Assembly: GCA_016218065.1 (NCBI GenBank)
Contig: JACRFA010000103.1
Location: forward strand, 1-50,185
Source: Ignavibacteriota bacterium
GTDB taxonomy: Bacteria > Bacteroidota > Ignavibacteria > UBA10030 > UBA6906
Reading direction: 5' to 3'
DNA length: 50,185 nt
Each line of letters begins with the position of its first letter. Positions within the stretch are counted from its first letter, which is position 1. Of the stretch, positions 33,818-42,623 are shown in pieces. Under the pieces are notes generated by a model. The model had not been told where the DNA came from and searched no databases. It saw only the letters and a program-made list of their open reading frames with translations. A program made the translations under genes and the position numbers.

Positions 33818-34753
33818 ATGAAATTCGCAATCATTGGTACCGGCGGCGTCGGAGGATATTTCGGCGGTAAACTCGCGAAGGTTGGCGAGGATGTGTGGTT
33901 CATCGCTCGAGGCAAGCATCTTGAAGCCATGCGATCGTATGGACTTCGGATCAATTCGTTCGAGGGAGATTGGGTTGTCGCGTCCGGACAATTCACCGAC
34001 ACTTGCTCGGAGATTGGTCGGGCGGATGTCGTTCTCTTTTGCGTGAAGTCGTACGACACAGAATCCGCGGCAGAGCAGATCGCGCCGCTCGTCTCCGAAA
34101 CGACCATCGTCATCAGTCTCCAGAATGGAGTTGATAACGAAGAGAAGCTCGAACGCATTCTTCCTCGCGGGATTGTGCTTGGAGGCGTTTCGTACATCTA
34201 CGCGACAATCACGTCGCCGGGCGTGATTACGCATACCGTCGGGCCGACGAAAATTGTCTTCGGCGAGCTGAGGAGACGCGATGACGCACCGTCAGCTCAG
34301 GCACGACAAATCCTGGACAGCATGCTGAACGCAAAGATCAATGCGTCGCTTTCTGAAAACATTGCTACGGAGATCTGGAAGAAGTTCATCTTCATTTCGT
34401 CGGTCGGCGGAATGACGGCGCTGACACGCCTGACATTGGGCGAGATTCTCGCCGTCGAGGAAACGAAGCACATGCTTGCCGATGCGATGCGCGAGACGGA
34501 AGCGGTCGGACAGGCCAAAGGAATTCAGCTTCCACCCAACTACACCGGTAGCGTTCTCGAGTTGCTGAAGAAGTACGATAACAACTCGCGCTCGTCATTG
34601 TACCACGATCTCAAGCATGGTAGGCGAATGGAGGTTGAGGCGTTTTCAGGAACAATTGTGCGCTACGGAAGAGAGCTTGGAATTCCGACGCCAGTGCACA
34701 AAGCGATCTATGCGGCGCTGTTGCCGCATCATCTCAAACATACACATTCGTAA
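33818..34753 (+). CDS. panE: 2-dehydropantoate 2-reductase
   Basis: A 311-residue protein of normal length. The Rossmann NADPH site is MKFAIIGTGGVGGYFGGKLAKVGEDVWFIARG. Further family marks are VLFCVKSYDTESAAEQIAPLV, ISLQNGVDNEEKLERIL, GGVSYIYATITSPGVI, and the catalytic Lys in ATEIWKKFIFISSVGGMTALTR, with the C-terminal SSLYHDLKHGRRMEVEAFSGTIV. It reduces ketopantoate to pantoate in the pathway that later feeds coaBC (elsewhere in this window). The next gene starts 17 bp downstream. Confidence 0.96.
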   Translation: MKFAIIGTGGVGGYFGGKLAKVGEDVWFIARGKHLEAMRSYGLRINSFEGDWVVASGQFTDTCSEIGRADVVLFCVKSYDTESAAEQIAPLVSETTIVISLQNGVDNEEKLERILPRGIVLGGVSYIYATITSPGVITHTVGPTKIVFGELRRRDDAPSAQARQILDSMLNAKINASLSENIATEIWKKFIFISSVGGMTALTRLTLGEILAVEETKHMLADAMRETEAVGQAKGIQLPPNYTGSVLELLKKYDNNSRSSLYHDLKHGRRMEVEAFSGTIVRYGRELGIPTPVHKAIYAALLPHHLKHTHS

Positions 34754-34770
34754 CGTCATTGGACTCCAAC

Positions 34771-35985
34771 ATGAAGAAGACCCCGTTCCCGCGACAACTG
34801 TCTCTTGCAACGAAGGCAATTCACGGATCGAAGTTGTATGCGTACAAAGGTCCGGTGTCGCTGCCTATCTATCAAACGAGCACGTACCGCTTCGACGACT
34901 CGAACGATGCAATGCGGTACTCGCACGGCGATCCCGACGTACTTGTGTACACGCGTTATCACAATCCGACGACGAGCGAAGTGGAGGAGCGGCTCGCCCT
35001 GATGATGAACGCCGAGAAGGCGCTGCTGTTTGGATCGGGCATGGCCGCGATTAGCTCCGCGGTGCTTTCGGTTGTGAAAGCGGGGGATGAGATCATCAGC
35101 ACGCCTGGTCTGTACGGCGGGACGTATCGCTTCTTTCGCGACATCTTGCCGCGATATGACATTCACGTGAAGTACATGGATCCACTGCGGCCTGAGTCGA
35201 TTCTCGATCTAGCATCGCCGCGGACCAAGCTCGTTTACTTTGAAACGCCGACAAATCCGACGCTGGGCATTGTCGATATCGCTGCAGTTGTTGCAGCGAC
35301 TGAGCGCGCTGCCACGCGCAGGCAACGCATTCTCACCATGATCGACAATACGTTTGCCTCGACGCTCAATCAGAATCCATTTGCGTACGGCGTTGACGTC
35401 ATCGTCGAGAGTTGCACGAAATATCTCGGCGGCCACAGCGACTTGCTCGCGGGTGTCGTTGCCGGTAACAGAACATTCATCAGCGGTGTGCATACGCAGC
35501 TCAAGTATTACGGCGGGATCGCGGATCCGTTCATGTCGTACCTCCTGTACCGCAGCCTGAAAACCTTCGAGCTGCGCGTGCAGCGTCAGAATGAGAATGC
35601 GATGGCGCTCGCGAAGTTTCTCGAGAAGCACGCGAAGGTTTCGCGTGTGCTCTATCCCGGACTCCGTTCTCATCCCCAGCACACAATTGCAAAGCGACAG
35701 ATGGCGGGTGCAGTCGGCAACGGATATGGTGGCATGGTGACGATCGAAGTGAACGGTGGAGTGAAAGCCGCGGTGAAAGTGTGCGACAAGCTGAAGGTGG
35801 CGATCAATGCCATGTCGCTCGGCGGCGTCGAAACGCTCGTCAGCATTCCTGTGTACTCGTCCCATGTGAACATGACGGACGACGAGCTTGATCGCCATGG
35901 CGTCACGCCCGGCATGATTCGGATTTCCGTCGGCGTGGAAGGCATTGATGACCTGAAGAATGATTTTGCTCAGGCGCTGCGGTAG
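34771..35985 (+). CDS. Trans-sulfuration family PLP enzyme (cystathionine gamma-lyase/synthase type)
   Basis: A 404-residue protein from ATG 34771 (MKKTPFPRQLSLATKAIHG). The Cys/Met metabolism PLP domain shows PIYQTSTYRF, YTRYHNPTTSEVEERLA, EKALLFGSGMAAISSAVL, YFETPTNPTLGIVDI, and the PLP-binding Lys in VIVESCTKYLGGHSDLLAGVV. The position that is Cys in methionine gamma-lyases is Gly here (LYGGTYRFF), which favours cystathionine gamma-lyase or synthase over methionine gamma-lyase. The C-terminal VETLVSIPVYSSH..RISVGVEGIDDL is typical. Exact reaction is not certain from sequence. It probably shares a transcript with panE. Confidence 0.9.
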   Translation: MKKTPFPRQLSLATKAIHGSKLYAYKGPVSLPIYQTSTYRFDDSNDAMRYSHGDPDVLVYTRYHNPTTSEVEERLALMMNAEKALLFGSGMAAISSAVLSVVKAGDEIISTPGLYGGTYRFFRDILPRYDIHVKYMDPLRPESILDLASPRTKLVYFETPTNPTLGIVDIAAVVAATERAATRRQRILTMIDNTFASTLNQNPFAYGVDVIVESCTKYLGGHSDLLAGVVAGNRTFISGVHTQLKYYGGIADPFMSYLLYRSLKTFELRVQRQNENAMALAKFLEKHAKVSRVLYPGLRSHPQHTIAKRQMAGAVGNGYGGMVTIEVNGGVKAAVKVCDKLKVAINAMSLGGVETLVSIPVYSSHVNMTDDELDRHGVTPGMIRISVGVEGIDDLKNDFAQALR

Positions 35986-36004
35986 ACGATTGCGAAGCAA
36001 ACAT

Positions 36005-36075
36005 GGATTTCGGATTCCGCATTCTGGATGCGGAAAAGCCGGCGACCCAGAATCCCAAATCCAGAATCTGGAATC
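36005..36075. repeat. Two degenerate 7-bp repeat arrays in inverted orientation
   Basis: 36005-36032 reads GGATTTC, GGATTCC, GCATTCT, GGATGCG. 36048-36075 reads CAGAATC, CCAAATC, CAGAATC, TGGAATC, whose reverse complement (GATTCTG-type) resembles the first array. They fill most of the spacer between the PLP gene and rnhA and end 23 bp before the rnhA start. Confidence 0.8.
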
Positions 36076-36098
36076 ACAAGAGTAATCAAAGAGAAATC

Positions 36099-36569
36099 AT
36101 GCCCGGTCATCAATCAGTTGATCCCATAATCATCTACTGCGACGGTGCGTGTTCGAACAACCAGTCGTCAAACAACGTCGGCGGCTGGGGCGTTGTGTTG
36201 AAGTACAAGCAGCACATCAAGGAGTTACATGGCGGGGAACGGAACACGTCGAATCAGCGGATGGAACTCACGGCGTGCATCCGCGCGCTCGAGGAAATCA
36301 AGTCCAAAGACAAGCCCATCATCATCCATTCCGACAGCGCGTACCTTGTGAACTGTATGCATGAGCGATGGTACGAACGCTGGCAACGCAACGGATGGAA
36401 GAATGTAAAGAAGCAGCCTGTCGAGAACAGAGACTTATGGGAGCAACTGCTTGAGTTGCTCTCCCGATTCGATGTGACATTCCAGAAGGTGCAAGGCCAC
36501 GCGGGCGTTGAGTTGAACGAGCGCGCGGACGTGTTGGCGCGAGAAGGAATACGGAAGACCCCCACGTGA
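36099..36569 (+). CDS. rnhA: Ribonuclease HI
   Basis: A 156-residue protein; ATG 36099 (MPGHQSVDPIIIYCDGACSNN) gives the family length, whereas the open frame upstream runs through the repeat arrays. The four acidic active-site residues are visible: Asp in YCDGACSNNQ, Glu in NQRMELTACIRAL, Asp in IHSDSAYLVNCM and Asp in NERADVLAREG. His in QGHAGVELNE is the catalytic helper. It cuts the RNA strand of RNA-DNA hybrids. Its TGA overlaps the GTG start of the PIN-domain gene. Confidence 0.97.
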   Translation: MPGHQSVDPIIIYCDGACSNNQSSNNVGGWGVVLKYKQHIKELHGGERNTSNQRMELTACIRALEEIKSKDKPIIIHSDSAYLVNCMHERWYERWQRNGWKNVKKQPVENRDLWEQLLELLSRFDVTFQKVQGHAGVELNERADVLAREGIRKTPT

Positions 36570-37039
36570 AACCCACCATCTACATTGAAACGAGCGTCAT
36601 CAGCTATCTGTTAGCAAGGACAAGCCTCAATGCAATTATCGCCGCCCGCCAAGAATTCACGAGACAGTGGTGGAAACGTGTCCTCCCCAATCTTCATCCC
36701 TTCATTTCGCCGACTGTCCTTGATGAAATAGGGCTTGGAGATACGCATGCTGCGGAGGAAAGGCTTGCCCACGTTGCTTCGTTTCCGGTGTTAGGCCTTT
36801 CTCCTGAGATCGTCGAGTTGGCAAAGGAATATCAGGCGAAGTCCCAGATTCCCGAAAAATCGCGCTCCGACGCATTCCATCTTGCATTTGCCTCACGACA
36901 CGGAATGGATTATCTTGTTTCGTGGAATATGACTCACATTGTGAACGCTCGCGTCCGGAGAACGATCGAAGTTATTAATCAAGCGCGTGGAATTCGGACT
37001 CCAACGATATGCACTCCGGAAGAGCTTGAAGAGGTTTGA
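36566..37039 (+). CDS. PIN-domain protein, VapC-type toxin candidate
   Basis: A 157-residue protein starting at GTG 36566, overlapping the rnhA stop by 4 bp. The PIN nuclease fold is indicated by YIETSVISYLL (first acidic position, Glu), SPTVLDEI, EKSRSDAFHLAFASRHGMDYLVSWNMTHI (the conserved SDAxHLA and WN motifs). VapC-like toxins cut specific tRNA or rRNA; the target here is unknown. The gene directly before the small partner gene at 37040 supports a toxin-antitoxin module, although the order toxin then antitoxin is the reverse of the usual VapBC order. Confidence 0.83.
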   Translation: MKPTIYIETSVISYLLARTSLNAIIAARQEFTRQWWKRVLPNLHPFISPTVLDEIGLGDTHAAEERLAHVASFPVLGLSPEIVELAKEYQAKSQIPEKSRSDAFHLAFASRHGMDYLVSWNMTHIVNARVRRTIEVINQARGIRTPTICTPEELEEV

Positions 37040-37255
37040 ATGGTAACAGACGAAATCATTGAGGAAGTGAGACGCATACGACGTCAGATTGATTCAACGT
37101 ATGCGACTGACGAAGAATATTACCAGCATTTGTTGAATGTTCAAAAGAAACACAAAGATAGCATCACAATCCGTTCGCCGCAAAAATGGCCGCCTGTCGA
37201 AGCGGACGTTCGGAAGGTCGCGGAACCTGCCCAAGAGTGGAAAACAAAACGATAA
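37040..37255 (+). CDS. Putative antitoxin partner of the PIN protein, 71 aa
   Basis: A 71-residue, strongly charged protein (MVTDEIIEEVRRIRRQIDSTYATDEEYYQHLLNVQKKH..), starting at the base right after the PIN stop codon. The N-terminal half is predicted helical and the tail contains IRSPQKWPPVEADVR. Small charged proteins of this shape (EIxEEVRRIRxxI.. YxxDxxxYxxxLxxxQKKH) frequently accompany this PIN subfamily as the antitoxin. The length and neighbourhood support the role; activity is not shown. Confidence 0.75.
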   Translation: MVTDEIIEEVRRIRRQIDSTYATDEEYYQHLLNVQKKHKDSITIRSPQKWPPVEADVRKVAEPAQEWKTKR

Positions 37256-37311
37256 ATCAGTCTCTTTAGTCTCAGATAGGCCAAACAGACTAAACAGACC
37301 AAACCCGCGCC

Positions 37312-38013
37312 TCACTTCAACTTCTTTTCAATCATCGACACAATCCTTTCCAGATCTTCCTGCTTGTTTACGAAGTCGATCTCATCCGATTCGATCACCA
37401 AGAGCGGCCCTTTCTTGTAGCGCGCGATCCATGATTCATAATGCTTGTTGAGTTGCTCAAGGTACTCGCGCTTGATCGACTGCTCGAACTCGCGGCCCCG
37501 CAGCGAGATTTGCTTGACCAATGTTTCGACATTTGCCCGCAGGTAGATCAGCAGATCGGGCGGACGAAGATACTCGGTCATCACCTCATAGAGCGACACG
37601 TAGTTTTCGTAGTCGCGCTGCTCCATCTTCCCGATTTCATAAAGATTGCGCGCAAAGATCTCAGCATCTTCATAGATCGCCCTGTCGAGCAGAACGGAGT
37701 CCGGCCCCTCAGTGATGGACTTGTGGCTGCGAAACCGATTGGAGAGAAAATATACCTGCAGATTGAACGACCATCGCTTCATGTCGGCGTAGAAGTCGTT
37801 GAGGTACGGATTGTCTTCGACCGATTCGAAGAACGGCTTCCATCCGTAGCGGAGACTCAGGAGATGGGTGAGGGATGATTTTCCCGCGCCGATGTTGCCG
37901 GCGACGGCAATGAAGACTTTTCGCTTTCGCAAGCTTTCGGCTCGTTGCGTACGCGTCGCCGGCATGCGCAACGACGAACGTTTTCGCGTGACACGTTTTG
38001 CTTTTTTTGGCAT
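37312..38013 (-). CDS. Deoxynucleoside kinase (dGK/dCK family)
   Basis: A 233-residue protein with a basic N-terminal tail of about 30 residues. The P-loop is AVAGNIGAGKSSL; other motifs are FFESVEDNPYLNDFYADMKRWSFNLQVYFLSNRF (nucleoside-binding), SVLLDRAIYEDAEIFARN (the DR pair of the family), PDLLIYLRANVETLVKQISLRGREFEQSI (lid and LID arginines) and EYLEQLNKHYESWIARY. It phosphorylates deoxyadenosine or deoxyguanosine for dNTP salvage. It begins 8 bp after the BtuF-like gene on the same strand. Confidence 0.9.
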   Translation of the reverse strand: MPKKAKRVTRKRSSLRMPATRTQRAESLRKRKVFIAVAGNIGAGKSSLTHLLSLRYGWKPFFESVEDNPYLNDFYADMKRWSFNLQVYFLSNRFRSHKSITEGPDSVLLDRAIYEDAEIFARNLYEIGKMEQRDYENYVSLYEVMTEYLRPPDLLIYLRANVETLVKQISLRGREFEQSIKREYLEQLNKHYESWIARYKKGPLLVIESDEIDFVNKQEDLERIVSMIEKKLK

Positions 38014-38021
38014 CGGAGTTT

Positions 38022-38891
38022 CTAGTGGATGAGTTCGTAGAGTGCTTCAAGTCCTTCAACCGCCCGCGGGCCTGGCCGCGAGGCGATGTCCGGGTTGATG
38101 GTGAATACGTTGTTTAATTGTATAGCTCTGAGCCTCGACCATTCTGGATAGAGCGCAACGAGGTCGGAAGGATTGGCAAGAATATCCGACATGAAGATAA
38201 GGACATCAGGATTGTCCTTCAACACAGCTTCGCGGCTGTACGTCGGATAGGTGGAGCTTGCTTTCACCGCAGTGTTCATCCCGCCGGCGAGCGAAATCAG
38301 CTCAGCGAGAAACGTGTTCTTTCCCACGACAATGATTGGTTGCAAGGACACGATCATGAGCAAGCTGGTTGGTCTCTGCTGCGCCGCTTTCTTCATGACG
38401 AAGTCAGCACGAACGTGAAGCGAGCGAATGAGCTGCATTGCTGTTGTGCTTTTTCCGGTGAGCGCGCCGAGCTGATCAAGCGATCGGTAGATTCCTTTCA
38501 GATCTCTCGGATTTGTGACGAACAGAGGAACGCCGAGACTCTTGAGCTTCTCAAAATCTTCGCGGACGTTTCCTTCCATGCTCAGCACAATGAGATCGGG
38601 TTTGACGCTCACAATTGCTTCGATGTTGGGATTGATGATGCCGCCGACTCGCGACTTGGCTTTCGCTTCAGCGGGATAATCACAGAAATCCGTCACGCCG
38701 ACAATCTGACTTCCTGCGCCTATCGCAAACAGAGCCTCGGTAATGCTGGGCGCAAGCGAGACAATGCGCTGCGCCGGCTTCGCCAGTACGATTTCGCGCG
38801 TCAAATCGTCCGTCACGCGTATGCGTTGCTGAGCGAAAGAGCTGTGAAGAGACGTTGAGAGTAAGACAACAATGAAGAAGATCTTGTGCAT
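38022..38891 (-). CDS. Periplasmic metal-chelate/cobalamin-binding protein (BtuF/FecB type)
   Basis: A 289-residue protein from ATG 38891 with signal peptide MHKIFFIVVLLSTSLHSSFAQQ. The PF01497 fold is marked by QRIVSLAPSITEALFAIGAGSQIVGVTDFCDYPAEAKAKSRVGGIINPNIEAIVSVKPDLIVLS, close to BtuF-type proteins, and GGMNTAVKASSTYPTYSREAVLKDNPDVLIFM. It would deliver cobalamin or a ferric chelate to an inner-membrane ABC transporter, but no permease or ATPase gene is in the window. It lies 118 bp after the DUF4249 gene and just before the deoxynucleoside kinase. Confidence 0.87.
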   Translation of the reverse strand: MHKIFFIVVLLSTSLHSSFAQQRIRVTDDLTREIVLAKPAQRIVSLAPSITEALFAIGAGSQIVGVTDFCDYPAEAKAKSRVGGIINPNIEAIVSVKPDLIVLSMEGNVREDFEKLKSLGVPLFVTNPRDLKGIYRSLDQLGALTGKSTTAMQLIRSLHVRADFVMKKAAQQRPTSLLMIVSLQPIIVVGKNTFLAELISLAGGMNTAVKASSTYPTYSREAVLKDNPDVLIFMSDILANPSDLVALYPEWSRLRAIQLNNVFTINPDIASRPGPRAVEGLEALYELIH

Positions 38892-38972
38892 GGAAAGCTG
38901 AGATGATTTGCTGACGAAAGCTAATGAAGTCCCGATGCATTTGCAAAGCAAAGAAATTGGAAAGCGCCCGCC

Positions 38973-39000
38973 TGACGTCTGACCTCCGACATCCGATCTC
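38973..39000. repeat. Degenerate 7-bp tandem repeat, four units
   Basis: Heptamers TGACGTC, TGACCTC, CGACATC, CGATCTC in the 118-bp spacer between the DUF4249 and BtuF-like genes. Same 7-bp period as the other spacer arrays, with a different base sequence. Confidence 0.75.
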
Positions 39001-39009
39001 TTTCCTCGG

Positions 39010-40002
39010 TCACTGGTTCGAACGGTAGCCAAAATGCCGGGCATACAATGCATGAATGGGAAAAGTAAATTCGTTCGTCACTGCTGCACCGACGACGCCA
39101 ATTCCGCCGCTCACATTGGAGTAGGTTGTCTCGTCTATGCGAATCGAAAACTCGTCGAGCGCTCCGTTGATGCTGGAGTAGTAACGCGACGCATGCAGGT
39201 CGTACTCAACGAGCCGAAACTGGAAGTACAGTACTTTGTACCGTTGCTTGCTGGAATCGCCTTCGGAGATTTTCGCCATCGTTGCATCCATCGCATCGAA
39301 GTCAAACGTCGCGGTCGTGTCGTACGTGACACGCGGAAACACCGGCGTGTTCCCTTGAGCAGTCTGAATGTATTTCAGCGGCACAGGCTCCGTTGCAGCC
39401 ATCTCGATATCTCCGACGATTTTCGAATACACCAACCTCATACTCGGAGCGAAGAGGTGTTCTTCTGTGTTTCTTCCGCTCCAGTTGAGAAGCCACGAGT
39501 CGCCGTAGATGAAGCGATTGACAAGCGTGGTCACGCCCGCAGCGTACGGCGGAACAATCTCTACGGGCCTGTTCGGCGGGATCATCGTCGATCCCTGCAA
39601 GCGTTCGCCGCCGGGCAACAGTGCGGTAATCGTAACAGTGTCGCCCGGGTACATCTGATAGTTGTTCGTATAATAGTAATACTGATCGCCCGGATAGCGA
39701 TTGATGTTTGATCGTTTCCCTTCGCGCAAGGTATCGTGATCGAAACGGCTGTGAAGAACCACGACGGCGCCCGAGACTGTTGGATCTTTCGTGTTTGTGT
39801 TCGGATCGAGTCCCTCCAAATCATACAAACGTTCGATCACAACTGACTGTGAGCCGTGCTGGTACTGCGTGTGTCGGGCAAGCATGCCATACAGGATGGG
39901 ATGCGCGGCGAAATCGGTTTTGGGATTGACGGCATCGTCGCACGAAAGAGCGCTGAGCGCAACAGCTATCACGCAGACTGCAAGAATGTTCTTCGTCTTC
40001 AT
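39010..40002 (-). CDS. DUF4249-like outer-membrane lipoprotein
   Basis: A 330-residue protein with a lipoprotein signal (MKTKNILAVCVIAVALSALSCDD, lipobox ALSC). The beta-rich body contains VSGAVVVLHSRFDHDTLREG, YPGDTVTITALLPGGERLQGSTMIPPNRPVEI (the DUF4249 pattern of a bound TonB-receptor partner) and a C-terminal NVSGGIGVVGAAVTNEFTFPI. The start codon ATG overlaps the stop of the TonB receptor gene by 4 bp (ATGA). The pair is a common Bacteroidota arrangement in which the lipoprotein is thought to sit on the receptor at the cell surface. Confidence 0.82.
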   Translation of the reverse strand: MKTKNILAVCVIAVALSALSCDDAVNPKTDFAAHPILYGMLARHTQYQHGSQSVVIERLYDLEGLDPNTNTKDPTVSGAVVVLHSRFDHDTLREGKRSNINRYPGDQYYYYTNNYQMYPGDTVTITALLPGGERLQGSTMIPPNRPVEIVPPYAAGVTTLVNRFIYGDSWLLNWSGRNTEEHLFAPSMRLVYSKIVGDIEMAATEPVPLKYIQTAQGNTPVFPRVTYDTTATFDFDAMDATMAKISEGDSSKQRYKVLYFQFRLVEYDLHASRYYSSINGALDEFSIRIDETTYSNVSGGIGVVGAAVTNEFTFPIHALYARHFGYRSNQ

Positions 40003-42233
40003 ACGCCAACCTTGAGCGTGAGTGAGGGGGAGAATCTGAGCATGTAGATGCTTTGTCCGGTATCGCGATCGAAAAAGAAAATGTTCTTTCGATCATACAC
40101 ATTGATGATGCTCGCGCCGAGCGCGATGTCGGTAAAGCCAATCCGAAATTCCTTCGACAGACTCAGATCGAGCCGATGGTACACGGGAAGTCGCGTGGAG
40201 TTCTTTGCGCCGTAAAATGTCGCCGGCTCATACGCAGTCGAGCCGGATGAAGTGGGATCAATGATGAGTCGATCATAGAATCCGATGATCGGCGTAAAGG
40301 GCATTCCGGATTTCAATGTCCAGGATGCGCTCGCTTGCCATCCTTCCAGGAACGAGTAGCCGAGAAGAACATGAACGGCGTGCCGCGTATCGTATCGCGG
40401 AGCGTATGACACGCCGCCCCGCGTTTTGAACGACCAGCTGAGCGAATACGACGTCTGTGCATAGAAGTGGGACGACTGGAATTTCACCAGCAGGTCGCAC
40501 CCGTATGCCTTGCCGGTCGTGTTCACATAGTCGCGCGCCGTTGCCGTGTATTTGCGTGTGTTCGGCTCGACCAGATCGATCATCGATTTGTAGTATGCTT
40601 CGAGATCGACGGTGAAGTCCGCGCCGATGTATGTCGTGATGCCGAACAGGAAATGTGCTGCCTGCTGCGCGTCAACATAGTCGGGGACGATGATCCAGGG
40701 CTCGAAGATGGAGATGAGTTCGTTCTCGTCCGCCAGCGTAATCATCTCTTGCGAGTACCATCCCGCTGCCGCTTTCAACGCAAGCCAATCGGAAGGTCTG
40801 TACGTCGCGCTGAACCGCGGCTCAAACAAGTTCGGGCGATTCTTGGAAATGCCAATGGGCTTGACGCGTGTCCCGAGGTGGAGCCCGAACGTATCCCATC
40901 GGTAGAATTTGTACTCTGCGTACAACGTCAGATCGCTGCCGCTTTCATCGAACGAGTAGCGTCGCCCGTAGATGTTCACCACCTGAAGCTGCGTCGTGAT
41001 GGATTTCGTTTGCACGCCCGCCGATAATTCGTCGCGATTCTGATAGACATACGTGAGTCCTGCATCGAGGCTGATATCTCTGACGGCGTTCGTGCGCGGC
41101 ACGGCGCTGCTGAGGTTGGGAAGTACTTCGGCCGTAAAGCCGCTGTAAGCAATCGTGAGATTGGAGTAGAGCGGACTTGACCATACCTTGTTCCAGTTTG
41201 CTCCGGCGATGGCGTTGCGCACGACGTAATCTTCCTTCCGCAGATCATGATTCATCACGCGGTCATCGCTGAGAAAGCCGTGCGCCATGAACTTTCCATT
41301 CTTTGAGAGATCGGGGTTCGCGTAGTTTACTTTGAACGAGAGATCGTAAAAATCAAACGGCGCCTGCGTTCCTCCCAAATAGTTCTTGAAGATTTTTGCA
41401 TTGTAGCTTTTTCGTCCGGTCACGAGAAACGAACCGTAGGGGAGAGGACCCTCGACGGCAAGTTTGCCGGAAAGGAATGACGCTTGCGCCGAGCCGCCGT
41501 AACGGTTCTTGTTGCCATCGCGCGTTGTCACCGTGAGGATGGAAGACAATCGCCCTCCGTATTCCGTGGCAAATCCTCCGTTCTGAAATTCCATCGCGGA
41601 GATCATCTCCGGATCGATCACGCTGTAGATTCCCAACGCATGGAACGGATTGTAGATGGTTGCTCCATTCAGCAACAGAAGATTCTGGTCGCTGCCGCCT
41701 CCGCGCACGTAATACTTTGCTGTCACATCGCCGGTCGTGCTCACGCCGGGAGCGGATTGCAGCACGCGGAAAATGTCCGATTCGAAACCCGGCGGCGTCA
41801 TCTCAATCTCGCGCGAGGTGATCTTCTTGATGCCGAGATCGGTTTCAGCGGCATGCGTGGCGCGCTCTTGCGTCACCACCATCTCGTCGAGCCGGATATC
41901 AACGGGGACGAGAGCAATGGTAAGCTCGGCGATCTCGTCGGGCGCAATCGTGACGACAATTTCCCGAATTCTGAAACCGACGTGAGAGAAACGGATCGTG
42001 TGTTTCCCCATCGGCAGAGCAGGAATGAAATAGTATCCGCGAACAGTCGACGTGGCGCCGCGTGTCGTGCCTTTGACAAGCACGTTGGCGTACACCACGG
42101 CCTCGCCATTGATCGAGTCGCTGATAAATCCGCGGAGCGATCCAAGATCGGATAGTGATTCGGCGGCAAAGGAAGTTGAACCAAGAATGCAGCAAGAGTG
42201 CATCAGCAGTGCAGCAAGCAGGAACTTGTTCAT
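39999..42233 (-). CDS. TonB-dependent receptor with carboxypeptidase-like regulatory domain
   Basis: A 744-residue protein with signal peptide (MNKFLLAALLMHSCCILGSTSFA). Residues of about 30-115 are the carboxypeptidase-regulatory-like beta-sandwich (LRGFISDSINGEAVVYANVLVKGTTRGATSTVRGYYFIPALPMGKHTIRFSHVGF). The plug domain follows (PPGFESDIFRVLQSAPGVSTTGDVTAKYYVRGGGSDQNLLLLNGATIYNPFHALG) and then a 22-strand barrel ending MLRFSPSLTLKVGV. It imports a large substrate across the outer membrane using TonB energy. The substrate is unknown; neighbouring BtuF-like and DUF4249 genes are the only clues. Confidence 0.92.
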   Translation of the reverse strand: MNKFLLAALLMHSCCILGSTSFAAESLSDLGSLRGFISDSINGEAVVYANVLVKGTTRGATSTVRGYYFIPALPMGKHTIRFSHVGFRIREIVVTIAPDEIAELTIALVPVDIRLDEMVVTQERATHAAETDLGIKKITSREIEMTPPGFESDIFRVLQSAPGVSTTGDVTAKYYVRGGGSDQNLLLLNGATIYNPFHALGIYSVIDPEMISAMEFQNGGFATEYGGRLSSILTVTTRDGNKNRYGGSAQASFLSGKLAVEGPLPYGSFLVTGRKSYNAKIFKNYLGGTQAPFDFYDLSFKVNYANPDLSKNGKFMAHGFLSDDRVMNHDLRKEDYVVRNAIAGANWNKVWSSPLYSNLTIAYSGFTAEVLPNLSSAVPRTNAVRDISLDAGLTYVYQNRDELSAGVQTKSITTQLQVVNIYGRRYSFDESGSDLTLYAEYKFYRWDTFGLHLGTRVKPIGISKNRPNLFEPRFSATYRPSDWLALKAAAGWYSQEMITLADENELISIFEPWIIVPDYVDAQQAAHFLFGITTYIGADFTVDLEAYYKSMIDLVEPNTRKYTATARDYVNTTGKAYGCDLLVKFQSSHFYAQTSYSLSWSFKTRGGVSYAPRYDTRHAVHVLLGYSFLEGWQASASWTLKSGMPFTPIIGFYDRLIIDPTSSGSTAYEPATFYGAKNSTRLPVYHRLDLSLSKEFRIGFTDIALGASIINVYDRKNIFFFDRDTGQSIYMLRFSPSLTLKVGV

Positions 42234-42509
42234 CTGAGAAAAGGAATGTGTGCAATTACCAAACTACGGAATGGAAAACAACGACAGGGGGAAGTCCTCC
42301 TATTTCAGAGTACGGAGAAAAGGCGGGACATTCAAGAAAGGAAATCCAAGCAGAGCCTAGAGCCAAGAGCAAACGGGCAAGAGCATTTTTTTTTGTGGGG
42401 CTTCCGGCCGGTTCTCCCCGTCAAACCGACGGTGTATGCCGCGACGCGAGACCGTCTACCTCGCGACAAAGCGTGTCGCCCTTGGTCTCGGCGGAGTTTG
42501 TCGGTAGTT
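42234..42509. other. Structured spacer before the heptamer arrays
   Basis: Upstream of the TonB receptor. 42385-42394 holds a run of T, and from 42396 a TGGGGCTTCCG stretch also seen at 3829 follows. 42436-42472 contains overlapping hairpins: GCGACGCGAG with CTCGCG, and GCGACA with TGTCGC. No gene with family resemblance is seen on either strand. Confidence 0.5.
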
Positions 42510-42551
42510 CATTCACCATTCAAAATTCGCCATTCACTATTAAGCATTCGG
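42510..42551. repeat. Degenerate 7-bp tandem repeat, six units
   Basis: Heptamers CATTCAC, CATTCAA, AATTCGC, CATTCAC, TATTAAG, CATTCGG. The spacer continues for 70 bp with A/T-rich sequence to the next array at 42624. Confidence 0.85.
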
Positions 42552-42623
42552 TTTTGAAAAGCACTTCTTAATTGTGAATAGATAATTATAGATAATTGTG
42601 AATTCTAAACCGAGGAACGCAAT

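Noticed and set aside
34771-35985. Methionine gamma-lyase call for the PLP enzyme
   Set aside because: The position that is Cys in methionine gamma-lyases is Gly here, which favours a cystathionine lyase or synthase type.
36003-36098. N-terminal extension of RNase HI by 32 codons
   Set aside because: The extension is encoded by the heptamer arrays and lacks homology. ATG 36099 gives the normal length.
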